The notes: generated by a model not told the origin, from the letters alone. A stretch of 45,448 bases of DNA from Candidatus Protoclostridium stercorigallinarum (GCA_019113275.1 DXHS01000058.1:1-45448), one strand, 5' to 3'; shown: positions 23,463-32,541, counted from the first letter of the stretch. A program made the numbers and translations.

Positions 23463-24101
23463 ATGAAAAAAGTAGCTGTCATTTGTGCGGCAGGCAAACA
23501 GGGTAAACTGCTCGTAAACGAGGCGGTTTCCCGCGGGTATGATGTGACGGGTTTCGTGCGCGGGAACGGTAAGGTAGAAAACGCCAAGGCAAAGACGGTC
23601 GTCAAAGACCTGTTCGATCTGACGCGTGAGGACCTTATCGAGTTCGACGTCGTTATCGACGCATTCGGCGCGTGGATGCCCGAAACCCTTCCTCTCCATA
23701 AGACGTCGCTCAAACATCTTTGCGATATCCTGAGCGGAACGAAAGTCCGTCTACTCGTCGTTGGCGGCGCGGGCAGCTTGTATGCAGATACCGAACACAC
23801 CGTGCAGGTCAAAGACTTAGAGAGCTTCCCCGACGTGTTCAAGCCGCTGGCAAACAACATGGGCGAGGCTCTCGCAGAACTTCGTAAGCGTTCTGATGTG
23901 CTGTGGACGTACCTCTCGCCCGCGGGCGACTTCGTAGCGGACGGCGAACGAACGGGCGAATACCTTCTCGGCGGCGAGAACTACTTCGTCAACGATAAGG
24001 GAGAGAGCCGTATCGGCTATGCCGATTACGCCATCGCGATGATCGACGAGATAGAAAACGCAAACAACATTCAGAAGCGTTTTTCCGTCATCGGGAAGTA
24101 A
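23463..24101 (+). CDS. NAD(P)-binding (NmrA/SDR-like) protein
   Basis: A 212-residue atypical short-chain dehydrogenase-like Rossmann protein: MKKVAVICAAGKQGKLLVNEAVSRGYDVTGFVRG at the N-terminus, VVIDAFGA and LLVVGGAGSLY later. Family members bind NAD(P)H as sensors or reductases. The divergent HxlR gene and palindrome suggest induction by redox or electrophile stress. It is followed after 70 nt by the macrodomain gene on the same strand; no terminator is seen between, so co-transcription is possible. Confidence 0.8.
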   Translation: MKKVAVICAAGKQGKLLVNEAVSRGYDVTGFVRGNGKVENAKAKTVVKDLFDLTREDLIEFDVVIDAFGAWMPETLPLHKTSLKHLCDILSGTKVRLLVVGGAGSLYADTEHTVQVKDLESFPDVFKPLANNMGEALAELRKRSDVLWTYLSPAGDFVADGERTGEYLLGGENYFVNDKGESRIGYADYAIAMIDEIENANNIQKRFSVIGK

Positions 24102-24171
24102 TACGGGCAATATACAGCGACAGGCGCGGTCGTTTCGATCGCGCTTGCGCCGTTTCGTAAAGGAGGATCGA

Positions 24172-24933
24172 ATGCAGACCACTCTCGACAGATTGATACA
24201 AATCCTCTGTGAGGAGCGCGGCGAAGCCGTCCCGTCCCTTACGGATGAACAAAAGCCGGATCTTTTTCGTGCGCTCTGCAATGTGCGCCCGCCCATGCCG
24301 GCAACGAAAGAGTTTTTGCGCTTACAGGACGAATATCTGTCGCAAAAAACAAAAGAGCGCGGCATCGTCGACGTGAACGGCTTTGTTTACCGGGACGGCA
24401 TTGCCTTATGGCGGGGCGATATCACGAGGCTGAACGCAGACGCCATAGTAAACGCCTGCAACCCCGCGCTCCTCGGTTGTTTTCATCCGCTCCATAATTG
24501 TATAGATAACGTCATCCATTCTGCGGCAGGCGTTCGGGTGCGGCTGGATTGCGATAAGCTCATGAAAGGCGGGCGGGAGCCGAACGGGCAGGTGAAAGTG
24601 ACAAAGGCGTATAATCTGCCGTCGCGCTATATTTTCCATACCGTCGGTCCCGTCGTCCGCGGCAGCGTGACCGGGCAGGACCGTCGCGATCTTGCAAACT
24701 GTTATCTGTCCTGCCTGAACGAAGCGTCCGGAATGAAACTCTCAACGATCGCTTTTTGCTGCATTTCTACGGGCGAATATCGTTACCCCAAGGACGAAGC
24801 CTGCGCTCTTGCCGTGCAGACGGTCAAACAATGGAAGTCGGAGACGGGCAGTCCGTTAAAAATCATTTTCAACGTGTTTTTGAAGGAGGATGAAGTGCTG
24901 TATGAAAGAGAACTTTTCGGACAGGATAAATAA
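24172..24933 (+). CDS. Zinc-dependent macrodomain protein-ADP-ribose hydrolase
   Basis: A 253-residue protein of the MacroD-like type linked to SirTM. ALWRGDITRLNADAIVNACNPALLG (about 79-103) is the ADP-ribose pocket. GCFHPLHNCIDNVIHSAAG carries the Cys/His residues that hold zinc in this subclass. A later CISTGEYRYPKDEA matches the family loop. It removes mono-ADP-ribose from proteins and would reverse the SirTM product. The start at 24172 has AAAGGAGG upstream. It overlaps the sirtuin gene by 32 nt with the chosen starts, so they are coupled. Confidence 0.88.
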   Translation: MQTTLDRLIQILCEERGEAVPSLTDEQKPDLFRALCNVRPPMPATKEFLRLQDEYLSQKTKERGIVDVNGFVYRDGIALWRGDITRLNADAIVNACNPALLGCFHPLHNCIDNVIHSAAGVRVRLDCDKLMKGGREPNGQVKVTKAYNLPSRYIFHTVGPVVRGSVTGQDRRDLANCYLSCLNEASGMKLSTIAFCCISTGEYRYPKDEACALAVQTVKQWKSETGSPLKIIFNVFLKEDEVLYERELFGQDK

Positions 24934-25753
24934 ACTGCGCTCGCTTCTCGAAGACGCGGAATGCGTGCTCATCGGCGGCGGCTCGGGGCTTTCGTCCGCT
25001 GCGGGTCTGACTTATTCGGGAAAACGTTTTACCGCAAATTTCGGCGACTTTATTGCGCTGTATGATCTTACGGATATGTATTCCGCGGGATTTTATCCGT
25101 TCAAAACACAGGAAGAAAAATGGGCTTATTGGTCGAGGCATATCCTGCTCAACCGTTGGCAGCCGTCCGCATTGCCGTTATATAAAACGTTGCTCGGAAT
25201 CGTCGGAGATAAAGATTGTTTCGTTATCACCACAAATGTGGACGCGCAGTTTTATAAGGCGGGTTTCGATCCCGATCGTATCTTTGCCGTGCAGGGCGAT
25301 TACGGAAAACTTCAATGCGCAAAGGGCTGTCACGATACTCTGTACGATAACGAAAGCCTTGTCCGCAGGATGGCTGTGGAGCAACGTGATTGCCGTATCC
25401 CGTCCTCTCTCGTACCGAAGTGCCCCGTGTGCGGGGGAGAAGCGGAAGTCAATATCCGCAAGGATATATACTTCGTGCAGGACAAAGCGTGGTACGAAGC
25501 GGCGCGGCGCTACGAAAGTTTCCGAGACAAAGCGCGCGGCAAAAAGACCGTACTTCTCGAACTCGGCGTCGGCTACAATACTCCGACGATCATACGCTTT
25601 CCCTTTGAGCGTATGGTGTACGAAAACGACGACGTATACCTCGTCCGCGTAAACAGGCAATACGGCGGAGCCATACCCGAAAATGCAGAAAAGACGCTTT
25701 CTTTCGACGAGGATATAAGTCTTGTGTTGAGCGAGCTCTCTCGCCATTCGTAA
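24902..25753 (+). CDS. SirTM (class M sirtuin) protein ADP-ribosyltransferase
   Basis: A 283-residue sirtuin-fold protein. GGGSGLSSAAGLTYSGKRF (25-43) is the NAD-binding loop. TTNVD (110-114) is present. The catalytic His of deacetylase sirtuins is replaced by Gln in QGDYG (131-135), the class M hallmark. Zinc ligands are Cys139, Cys143, Cys174 and Cys177. SirTM enzymes ADP-ribosylate proteins, classically lipoylated GcvH-L, as in Staphylococcus aureus and Streptococcus pyogenes. No gcvH-L or lplA2 lies next to it here. The AAGGAGG at 24883-24889 touches an ATG at 24890, so ATG 24902 is preferred. Confidence 0.88.
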   Translation: MKENFSDRINKLRSLLEDAECVLIGGGSGLSSAAGLTYSGKRFTANFGDFIALYDLTDMYSAGFYPFKTQEEKWAYWSRHILLNRWQPSALPLYKTLLGIVGDKDCFVITTNVDAQFYKAGFDPDRIFAVQGDYGKLQCAKGCHDTLYDNESLVRRMAVEQRDCRIPSSLVPKCPVCGGEAEVNIRKDIYFVQDKAWYEAARRYESFRDKARGKKTVLLELGVGYNTPTIIRFPFERMVYENDDVYLVRVNRQYGGAIPENAEKTLSFDEDISLVLSELSRHS

Positions 25754-25864
25754 AGCTCCGCCGCGGCGCGGCATTGAAACTTTCGGCTTTGCCATACGAT
25801 CGGACGGGGCGCTATAAACATTATCCGCCTGTCGGGCGGGGGACGGCATAAAAGCTGCGATATA

Positions 25865-25899
25865 AAAACAGCGGAAAGCATTTCGCTTTCCGCTGTTTT
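25865..25899. terminator. Bidirectional terminator between SirTM and the large surface protein
   Basis: AAAACAGCGGAAAGC/GCTTTCCGCTGTTTT, a 15-bp perfect stem with loop ATTTC. T-rich on both strands, serving two convergent genes. The 110 nt before it holds nothing else I recognise. Confidence 0.9.
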
Positions 25900-25913
25900 C
25901 GTAAGTTTACGGA

Positions 25914-28900
25914 TCAATCCTCGAAGTCATCCCACTTGTTGTATCTGCGGGTGGCTTCTTTGCGCTCCGCTTCGAGACGCGCTCTCGCGTTCTCTTCGGC
26001 TTTACGCGCGGCTTCTTTCTCTGCCTTTATGCGAGCCTTTTCGGCTTTAGCCGCTTCTATCTCGCGGCGTCTGTCCTCGCTGGGAGTGAAGTCCACGATC
26101 TCGTCCGAGTAACGGTATTCTTCCTCTTCCTCTGCGGACTGCTCTTCGGAGACAGGCTCTTCGACCGCTTCGGTCTGCTCCGCAGGAGCGGCTTCCGCCT
26201 CGACGTCTGTCGTTTCCTCGGCAGGTTGCTCAGTTTCGGCAGGCTGTTCACTCTCTGCCGGCTGCTCTGCATCCGCGGGCTGTTCGCTCTCGGTCGCGGG
26301 AGCTTCGTCCGTGCCCGCAGCTTCATCGCTCTGCTCTTCCGGAGCGGGGGACTGATCGCTCTCGGTCGCTTCGGGTGCGTTTTCCGCATTCGCCGCGGCA
26401 TTCTCGCCTGCAAGCGCTTCCGCTTCGGCGATCGCCTGCATCGTAGCTATACGATCCTCGATATCCTCGTCGAACGCGTCGTAACCGGAAGCCTCGTCCG
26501 CGGTCTCGTTCTCCACAAGCGCTTTATGCTGACGAACGAGCGTGATCTCGCGGTCGTAGGAATGTCTCTCCGAAGGGGAGCGTTCGCCCGATCTCTTCTT
26601 CTTGAGCGCAACGTATCTGACGATCGCCGCGATCACCGCTATCACTATGACTACCGCAAGAACTACGGAGATGTAGATGTACCAGTTGTTGCCGGATGCG
26701 TCCGTCGAACCGATATCTTCGTCTTCGTCCTCCTCTTCGGCGTCGTCCGTCTCGCCGCCCGTATAGTCGGCGATACCTTCGTATTTGCCGGCTGTCGCGC
26801 CGGAGTTCTGTACGCGGTCGTTCGCGTCGTTGAACGTAGTGCTGTCTATCTGAGTGACGGTTATGCCGCTCACGATCATCGTGCCTACCGCGCGCTCGCC
26901 GAGATCCGTGCCGCCGATACCGAAGGCTATCGTTATCGTGCGCGTGGTCGCGTCGGTGCTCGTACTGTCCTCGGTCTCGGAAGGAGCGGTGCCGTCGGTG
27001 TGGATGTAGAGGTCGAACGTTCGGAACACGCCCTCGCCCTTATCGTTCACGGTGCTCTTTATGTCGTCTATATAATATTCGGTCTCGTCGATACCGATGT
27101 ACGCGCCCTTGTAATCCGCGGACGCCTGTTTGACGGGGATGTACACCTGAGCCGTTACGGTAAGACGGTAATACGAATCGCCGTCCAGCGTATAGGTGAC
27201 GTCGCCCGTGACCTCGGAATGAGCCGCGGTCTTGTTCGTTATGACGAGCGCGTCGTCGCTGCTCGTGCCTTCCTTCGTGTAGTTCTCGGGAAGAACTGAG
27301 TCGTCTTTGGACGAGAGATCGTAATAGCCGAACGATACCGCGTCGTCGCTGTCGGCGGCGTTAGACAGTACGGTGCCGAGCGACCAGTTGTAAGAGGTCT
27401 TTACCGCGCCGTCGTCGTAGATGTTGTACGCGCCGCCTATCGTGCTGCCGTATGTGGAGTAGCAGGCGAAGAAGGGGATACGCTTGCTCACGTTGAATAC
27501 GTTCTTATACTCGCGGCAACGGCTCGCGAAGTCCGCGCGCGCGCCGGAGAGGGAAGTCTCGTCGGCTACTTCGTTGCCTTCGTCGTCCGTAGTCATCTCG
27601 TTGAGCTGCGTCATCGTCACTTCGGAAACGTATATCGTACCGGCGGACAGCTTGCTCATGTTACGGTCTTTATCGTACATGCCCAGCCATATCTCCAGCG
27701 AAAGATCGCTGAGGCTGGAATCGCCCGTCTGCACGAAGAAGGTATAAGTCATATATCCGTCTCCGGCGTACAGTGCGAAGGATCCGTCGTTAGTGTCGGT
27801 TATGCGCTGTATGGTAGCGACTTCCTTGTCGCCGCTCTTGAGCACGAGGTTTGCGCCGTAACCGCTTATGTTCTCGACGCGCATCTTTACGTCTATGCGC
27901 TGTACCGTGTTCGCCGAAGCGCTGAAACTTGCGGAAGAGTAACCTACCGCAACGCCGTCCTTATCCGCGGGGAGATCCTCCGCCTTGATCAGGAGCAGAT
28001 TGTCCGCTTTGTTGTCGGGTGCGGTAGCCTTGGGGGTAAGGGGACCTTCGAGATAGCGGTCGGCAGCGCCCGGGACTTTGTACTTGTATGCGGTCATGTC
28101 CGAGGACACGATACCGGCTACGGTATAGTCGAGGTAATCGTCGTTATAGACGTTGGTGCTCATGCCCTTCGTCTCGTCCTTGCCGGCTACGGTGAGGGTC
28201 CAGTTCTCGGGGGAGTATATGTTGGAGTCTCCGTCGGGATCGCCGAACTCGTCGAAGTAGCCGTTGGTTATGGAGTTGTCCGCGGCTTCGCCGTCGAACG
28301 TCACCGTGGTGCCGCTGCTGCTGTTCGTCGAGTACTCGTCGTAGGTGATCTCTTCGATGCGGATGCTGTCGAACATCGCGATGCCCGAGGCGTTTGCGGC
28401 GCTCGTTTCACCGCCCGCGCGCATGCCCAGCCAAAGCTCGATATGCACGTCGTAATCGTTGTACACCGAACCCTGCAGATAGAACACCTGCTCGCTCCAG
28501 CCGTAGCGCATGTCGTCGTCGCCTCCGCTGAGCTGCGTTGCCGCGACCATGAGCTGACCTTTGCCGTTATTGACCTTATCGTTGGGGTCGTTCAGCGGTC
28601 CGCGGTAATCGTCGCCCGCGATCACTATGCCCGCGGGGGATTCGCCCACCGTCTTGACCCATACCGAGAGACGGTAATTGGTGCGGCGCTCTATCGTGAA
28701 GTCGCAGCTCTTGACGCCTCCGGAAGCGGACTTGAAAGTCTCGCTCTTGGCGTCGAAGGTGTTTATCATGAGGATGTTGCCCTTCTCGCCGTCGGGAGAG
28801 TAGGGGATGTCCTCCGCGTTGTCGATGCCGAGTTCTTCGCTCTCCGCGCCGTAAGCGCCGACTTCGGGCTGCACCCCGTAGGACTGCTGCGCGCTGTCCC

Positions 28901-29993
28901 AGCGGGTCATCCTGTTCTCTTCAAAGTCGCCGATTATGTTGGCGGTGAAGTCTGCGTCGCCCTCGGAAAGGATATTGCCGTTTTCGTCAACGGAAAGGAA
29001 CGCGGAATCGTTCTCGTCGTAATACAGCGCGCATCCGTCGTCCGAAAGGGCGTAAGTGCGCTCCTCGAACGGATCGATGAACGTATGCGTATCGTTTATG
29101 TCCGCGACGCGGGAGACGAAAGTATTGTAAGTATACTGTTTCGCCGTGACGTGATCGAACAGCGCCCAGCCGTTGGATTCGTCGGAGATGACGCGGGGCT
29201 CTTCCGAGGAAGAGGAGGGATCGGTGAAGGATACGCTGCTGCCCAGCTGAAGACTGATCGTGATCGAAGGCGCGCTCATCGTGCTCGTCGCGATATATAT
29301 CTTGTATTCCACCCAGCCGTAATGGTTTTCTTTATTTGGAGATATGTCTTTTTCGTTGCAATAGTCGACGGTATCGATATCTTCGATGATGATGTCGTTC
29401 TCCATGCCGGAGACTTTAAGGCTCGCGCCCTGACCGTCGCCGAAGTCGCTCGTTTTCACCCATGCGCTTATCTCGTAGTAGGAGCTTGCGTCGAGAGATA
29501 TGCTCGAAGAGTCGTAGCCGTAAACGATGTCCGCTCCGTCGGAGTTGATGAACAGGGCGTTGGCGTCCGAACCCGCGAACATATTGCTGTCCGAACTGCT
29601 ACCGAATGGAGTGCGTATGACGTCGTCGGCTTCCAGACCGAGGTCTTCGAGAGCGTCGCTGTCAAGCGCCGCGGGATCCAGATCCACGACGCCGGATATG
29701 ACGTTATCTTCGTTTATAACGGATACCGCGTTGCTCGTCCAGCTCGAAGGAGTCATGAGCGTTTCCGAACCCGAAGTTTCGGTGAACTCGCCGTTCGTGA
29801 CGGTCGTCTCTTCCACCATGTCCACAGCCGCCGCTTTTTCCGTGCGGCTTCCCGCCGCGACGGGAAAGAACGCGATCAGCGAAAGCACGAGTGCCGCCGC
29901 AACGATCAGCGCGACGATCGTGAGCGATCTTTTTCTTAACGAATTGATTTTCGATTGCATCTGTATAAGCATCCTTAAACGTGAAAACAGCAT
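25914..29993 (-). CDS. Large surface protein with repeated beta-sandwich-like modules and one C-terminal membrane helix
   Basis: A 1359-residue protein I cannot assign to a family. A signal or anchor helix lies near 22-44. About four similar extracellular segments follow (60-290, 350-550, 570-800, 850-1050), each with a strand of the type YYEISAWVKTS, NYRLSVWVKTV, VQRIDVKMRV or YYRLTVTAQVY, resembling carbohydrate-binding beta-sandwiches. A membrane helix (about 1104-1130) with following KKKR leads to a cytoplasmic tail with acidic repeats (four EQPA-type units around 1237-1260) and a charged coiled coil (about 1305-1350). It has its own promoter and GGTGAG site. Likely a cell-surface binding protein (inferred). 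Confidence 0.75.
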   Translation of the reverse strand: MLFSRLRMLIQMQSKINSLRKRSLTIVALIVAAALVLSLIAFFPVAAGSRTEKAAAVDMVEETTVTNGEFTETSGSETLMTPSSWTSNAVSVINEDNVISGVVDLDPAALDSDALEDLGLEADDVIRTPFGSSSDSNMFAGSDANALFINSDGADIVYGYDSSSISLDASSYYEISAWVKTSDFGDGQGASLKVSGMENDIIIEDIDTVDYCNEKDISPNKENHYGWVEYKIYIATSTMSAPSITISLQLGSSVSFTDPSSSSEEPRVISDESNGWALFDHVTAKQYTYNTFVSRVADINDTHTFIDPFEERTYALSDDGCALYYDENDSAFLSVDENGNILSEGDADFTANIIGDFEENRMTRWDSAQQSYGVQPEVGAYGAESEELGIDNAEDIPYSPDGEKGNILMINTFDAKSETFKSASGGVKSCDFTIERRTNYRLSVWVKTVGESPAGIVIAGDDYRGPLNDPNDKVNNGKGQLMVAATQLSGGDDDMRYGWSEQVFYLQGSVYNDYDVHIELWLGMRAGGETSAANASGIAMFDSIRIEEITYDEYSTNSSSGTTVTFDGEAADNSITNGYFDEFGDPDGDSNIYSPENWTLTVAGKDETKGMSTNVYNDDYLDYTVAGIVSSDMTAYKYKVPGAADRYLEGPLTPKATAPDNKADNLLLIKAEDLPADKDGVAVGYSSASFSASANTVQRIDVKMRVENISGYGANLVLKSGDKEVATIQRITDTNDGSFALYAGDGYMTYTFFVQTGDSSLSDLSLEIWLGMYDKDRNMSKLSAGTIYVSEVTMTQLNEMTTDDEGNEVADETSLSGARADFASRCREYKNVFNVSKRIPFFACYSTYGSTIGGAYNIYDDGAVKTSYNWSLGTVLSNAADSDDAVSFGYYDLSSKDDSVLPENYTKEGTSSDDALVITNKTAAHSEVTGDVTYTLDGDSYYRLTVTAQVYIPVKQASADYKGAYIGIDETEYYIDDIKSTVNDKGEGVFRTFDLYIHTDGTAPSETEDSTSTDATTRTITIAFGIGGTDLGERAVGTMIVSGITVTQIDSTTFNDANDRVQNSGATAGKYEGIADYTGGETDDAEEEDEDEDIGSTDASGNNWYIYISVVLAVVIVIAVIAAIVRYVALKKKRSGERSPSERHSYDREITLVRQHKALVENETADEASGYDAFDEDIEDRIATMQAIAEAEALAGENAAANAENAPEATESDQSPAPEEQSDEAAGTDEAPATESEQPADAEQPAESEQPAETEQPAEETTDVEAEAAPAEQTEAVEEPVSEEQSAEEEEEYRYSDEIVDFTPSEDRRREIEAAKAEKARIKAEKEAARKAEENARARLEAERKEATRRYNKWDDFED

Positions 29994-30022
29994 AAGTTCT
30001 CACCATAGTCAATACTTGTTCT

Positions 30023-30051
30023 ATTATACCGTAATCGCTTTCGATATGCAA
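30023..30051 (-). promoter_or_regulatory. Promoter of the large surface protein
   Basis: On the minus strand, TTGCAT (30046-30051), 17 nt, TATAAT (30023-30028). Confidence 0.75.
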
Positions 30052-30115
30052 ACGTTTTTATCCGTAAACACGCAAATTTTTTCCGATTTTTTGCGCATTA
30101 TATTATATATAAATT

Positions 30116-30502
30116 ATGGTAAAAGCGAAGGCGAAGGCAAAAGCGGGAAGGAGAGTGCTCGAGGCGGCGGTAGGGGTCGCGGTCGGCGCGATAAACGGCT
30201 TGCTCGGAGGCGGCGGAGGCATGCTCTGCGTGCCCTTTCTCGAGAATATCCTCGGCGAAGAAGTGAAGGTGAGCCACGCTACCACCGTGCTCGTGATATT
30301 CCCGGTATGTCTTGCCGCCGCCGCGGTGTATACCGCGAAGGGGGAGACGGATCCGCTGTCCGCGCTGCTCGTTGCCGCGGGAGCCGTGGTCGGCGGCGCG
30401 TTGGGTTCCGCCGCTCTTGCGGGCGCTCCGCCCAAAGCGGTGGCGGTCGTGTTTGCGCTCATAGTGGCGGGCGCGGGAGCGTGGACGGTATGGAAGGGCT
30501 GA
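30116..30502 (+). CDS. TSUP (TauE/SafE-like) transporter, first half
   Basis: A 128-residue hydrophobic protein with about four helices and the glycine-rich LLGGGGGMLCVPFL motif of the TSUP family. TSUP transporters usually have two homologous halves in one chain (about 250 residues); this is one half. The N-terminus starts with a lysine-rich MVKAKAKAKAG, probably cytoplasmic. No ribosome binding site is present and A/T-rich -10-like sequence sits directly before the ATG. The substrate (sulfite, organosulfonate or other anion) is unknown. Confidence 0.8.
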   Translation: MVKAKAKAKAGRRVLEAAVGVAVGAINGLLGGGGGMLCVPFLENILGEEVKVSHATTVLVIFPVCLAAAAVYTAKGETDPLSALLVAAGAVVGGALGSAALAGAPPKAVAVVFALIVAGAGAWTVWKG

Positions 30503-30897
30503 CTCTCGTGCTTGCCGGAGCCGCGGGCGGCGCGCTCGGCGGGATGGGCATGGGAGGCGGCACGCTGCTCATCCCCCTCCTTACTCTCCTTTGCGGATTT
30601 TCCCGTCATGCGGCGCAGGCGATAAATCTCGTCGTGTTCCTGCCGATGTCAGCCGTGAGCCTGTTTTTCCATGCCAAAAACGGCTTGCTGCGCGCGGAGT
30701 ATTTTTTCACCGTCGCGCTCCCTGCGGCGGCGTCGGCGACGGGCGTATCCTTTCTTGCCGTGGCGGCGGACGCGGGGTTGCTCAAAAACGTGTTCGGCGT
30801 ATTCCTTATCGCCGTCGGCGCGATGCAGTTTATCGGCGCGTTTACGAATAAGAAAGATAATGCTTTGCCCGTGCTCGTCGGAAAAACGGACAAATGA
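30490..30897 (+). CDS. TSUP (TauE/SafE-like) transporter, second half
   Basis: A 135-residue homologue of the preceding half: GMGMGGGTLLIPLLTLLCGFSRHAAQAINLVVFLP is again the TSUP signature. It overlaps the first half by 13 nt, so both are made together and should form a heterodimer that replaces the usual single chain. A terminator follows. An in-frame single gene would need a frameshift; the clean start and overlap argue for two real genes. Confidence 0.8.
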   Translation: MEGLTLVLAGAAGGALGGMGMGGGTLLIPLLTLLCGFSRHAAQAINLVVFLPMSAVSLFFHAKNGLLRAEYFFTVALPAAASATGVSFLAVAADAGLLKNVFGVFLIAVGAMQFIGAFTNKKDNALPVLVGKTDK

Positions 30898-30915
30898 TAT
30901 GCGTCGGTTTGCCGT

Positions 30916-30945
30916 CGCCCGCGCGCTCAACGCGCGGGCGTTTTT
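30916..30945 (+). terminator. Terminator of the TSUP pair
   Basis: CGCCCGCGCG/CGCGCGGGCG, 10-bp perfect stem, loop CTCAA, then TTTTT. Confidence 0.92.
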
Positions 30946-31076
30946 GCATAATCGCGGGCGGCGGAGCATACGTTATACAAACGCGGGCGGGAGGCGTCGC
31001 GATTTTACGCGCCGTTTCGGCAAAAGTTGTCGTTTTCCGCGCGCATTAATCTGTTATCATCGGGGAGTCGGGCGTG

Positions 31077-31844
31077 ATGAAGATAGCGATAGCGAGTAAA
31101 CGAACGATAGTGGCGGTGGCGGTGACGGTCGTGCTCATCGCCGCGGCGATAGCGTCGGTAACGGTGACTGACAGCGCCTGCGTGTATCTGGGGCGCAGTC
31201 CGCGTCTTCTGCCGATATATTCGGTGGAGCGCGAAGACAAAGTGGTGGCGCTGACGTTCGACGCGGCATGGGGAGCGGATAAAACGCCGGATATACTCGA
31301 TATCGTGGAGGAATACGACGCATGCGCCACGTTCTTTGCTGTGGGCATGTGGGCGGACAAATATCCCGAGCAGCTGCGCGCGCTTGCCGAAAGCGGACGT
31401 TTCGAGATAGGAACGCACAGCAATACTCATCCCGACATGGGCGGCATGAGCGCGGACGACATAAGTAACGAACTCGGGCTGTCCTGCGACATCATCGAAA
31501 AGGTCACGGGTGACCGCCCGAAACTGTTCAGACCGCCTTACGGCTCGTACAGCGACGTGCTCATACGCACGGCGGAAGAAGAGGGGCTCGTCACCGTGCA
31601 GTGGGATGTGGACACTCTCGACTGGAAGGGACTGAGCGCGGGTGAGATAGCGGGGCGCGTGCTCGGCTCGGTGAGGAACGGCAGCATAGTGCTCATGCAC
31701 AACAACGGCGAGCATACGACGGAAGCCCTTCCGCTGATATTGGACGGGCTGAAGGCGAAAGGATATACGTTCATGACGGTAGGCGACATGATATATACCG
31801 AAGGTTATACCATAGACCATACCGGAAGACAGATAAAGGAGTAA
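31077..31844 (+). CDS. Polysaccharide deacetylase (NodB/CE4)
   Basis: A 255-residue enzyme with an N-terminal membrane helix (about 8-30) and a NodB domain. Motifs are TFDAAWG (60-66, where CE4 enzymes more often have TFDDGP), HSNTHP (114-119, zinc histidines), RPPYG (152-156), then WDVDTLDW and LMHN. It should act outside the membrane on peptidoglycan or another N-acetyl sugar; it resembles PdaA/PdaB-type sporulation or cell-wall enzymes, unproven. GGGGAG precedes the start (GTG 31074 and ATG 31077 are both possible). It ends 4 nt before the SSB-like gene. Confidence 0.88.
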   Translation: MKIAIASKRTIVAVAVTVVLIAAAIASVTVTDSACVYLGRSPRLLPIYSVEREDKVVALTFDAAWGADKTPDILDIVEEYDACATFFAVGMWADKYPEQLRALAESGRFEIGTHSNTHPDMGGMSADDISNELGLSCDIIEKVTGDRPKLFRPPYGSYSDVLIRTAEEEGLVTVQWDVDTLDWKGLSAGEIAGRVLGSVRNGSIVLMHNNGEHTTEALPLILDGLKAKGYTFMTVGDMIYTEGYTIDHTGRQIKE

Positions 31845-31848
31845 CGAA

Positions 31849-32541
31849 ATGACAAGCGAAGATCGCAACACGACGAACAAGGTACACCTCTCGGGAGAGA
31901 TAGTCACCGAGCCCGAGCTCACGCACGAGATATGCGGGGAAGGATTTTACGAGTTTTTCCTCAGCGTTCCGCGGCTGAGCGAACAGACGGATATCATCCC
32001 CGTCACCGTGGCGGAACGGCTGCTCTGCGAGATACACCCCAAAGCGGGCGACAGGATAACGGTGGACGGGCAGTTCCGCAGCTACAACAAGATGGCGGAC
32101 GGGCATTCCAAACTCATGCTAACCGTGTTTGTCAAAGAATTGGAAGAAGCGGACGGCTCCGATCCCGGACCGAATACCGTCGAACTGACGGGTTATATCT
32201 GCAAGCCGCCGGTATACCGCACTACTCCGCTTTCGCGCGAGATATGCGATATGCTGCTTGCGGTAAACCGCGCGTTCAACAAATCCGACTACATACCGTG
32301 TATCGCCTGGGGGCGCAACGCCAGGTACTGCAAAACGCTGCCCGTCGGCACGAAACTGCGCGTCGCGGGGCGCGTGCAGTCCCGCCGCTATGTGAAAAAA
32401 CTTTCCGAAGAGGTGTCCGAAACGCGCACGGCTTACGAGATATCCGTCGGGCGTATCGAGCGTGCGGAAGAGGAGAGCGGGGCGGAAGACGTCGCCGCGA
32501 CCACGAGCGAAGACCGCGGCGCCTGCGACGAATTTACTTGA
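31849..32541 (+). CDS. Tandem OB-fold single-strand-binding-like protein
   Basis: A 230-residue protein with two OB-like segments, about 10-95 (NKVHLSGEIVTEPEL...) and 108-205 (NTVELTGYICKPPVYRTTPL...CIAWGRNARYCKTLPVGTKLRVAGRVQSRRY). The second closely follows the PF00436 SSB pattern. Typical SSB is shorter with one OB fold and a DDDIPF-like tail; the tail here is acidic but ends CDEFT. Its role beside a deacetylase is unclear; it may be a secondary SSB or a PriB-like factor. Confidence 0.75.
   Translation: MTSEDRNTTNKVHLSGEIVTEPELTHEICGEGFYEFFLSVPRLSEQTDIIPVTVAERLLCEIHPKAGDRITVDGQFRSYNKMADGHSKLMLTVFVKELEEADGSDPGPNTVELTGYICKPPVYRTTPLSREICDMLLAVNRAFNKSDYIPCIAWGRNARYCKTLPVGTKLRVAGRVQSRRYVKKLSEEVSETRTAYEISVGRIERAEEESGAEDVAATTSEDRGACDEFT

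Noticed and set aside
24145-24171. Upstream extension of the macrodomain gene
   Set aside because: The AAAGGAGG just before ATG 24172 defines the start; the extension would place it inside the coding region.
28443-29939. Long plus-strand open frame inside the 1359-residue surface gene
   Set aside because: Antisense shadow; the minus-strand protein has a signal helix, modules and a membrane anchor, and a promoter and terminator in the right places.
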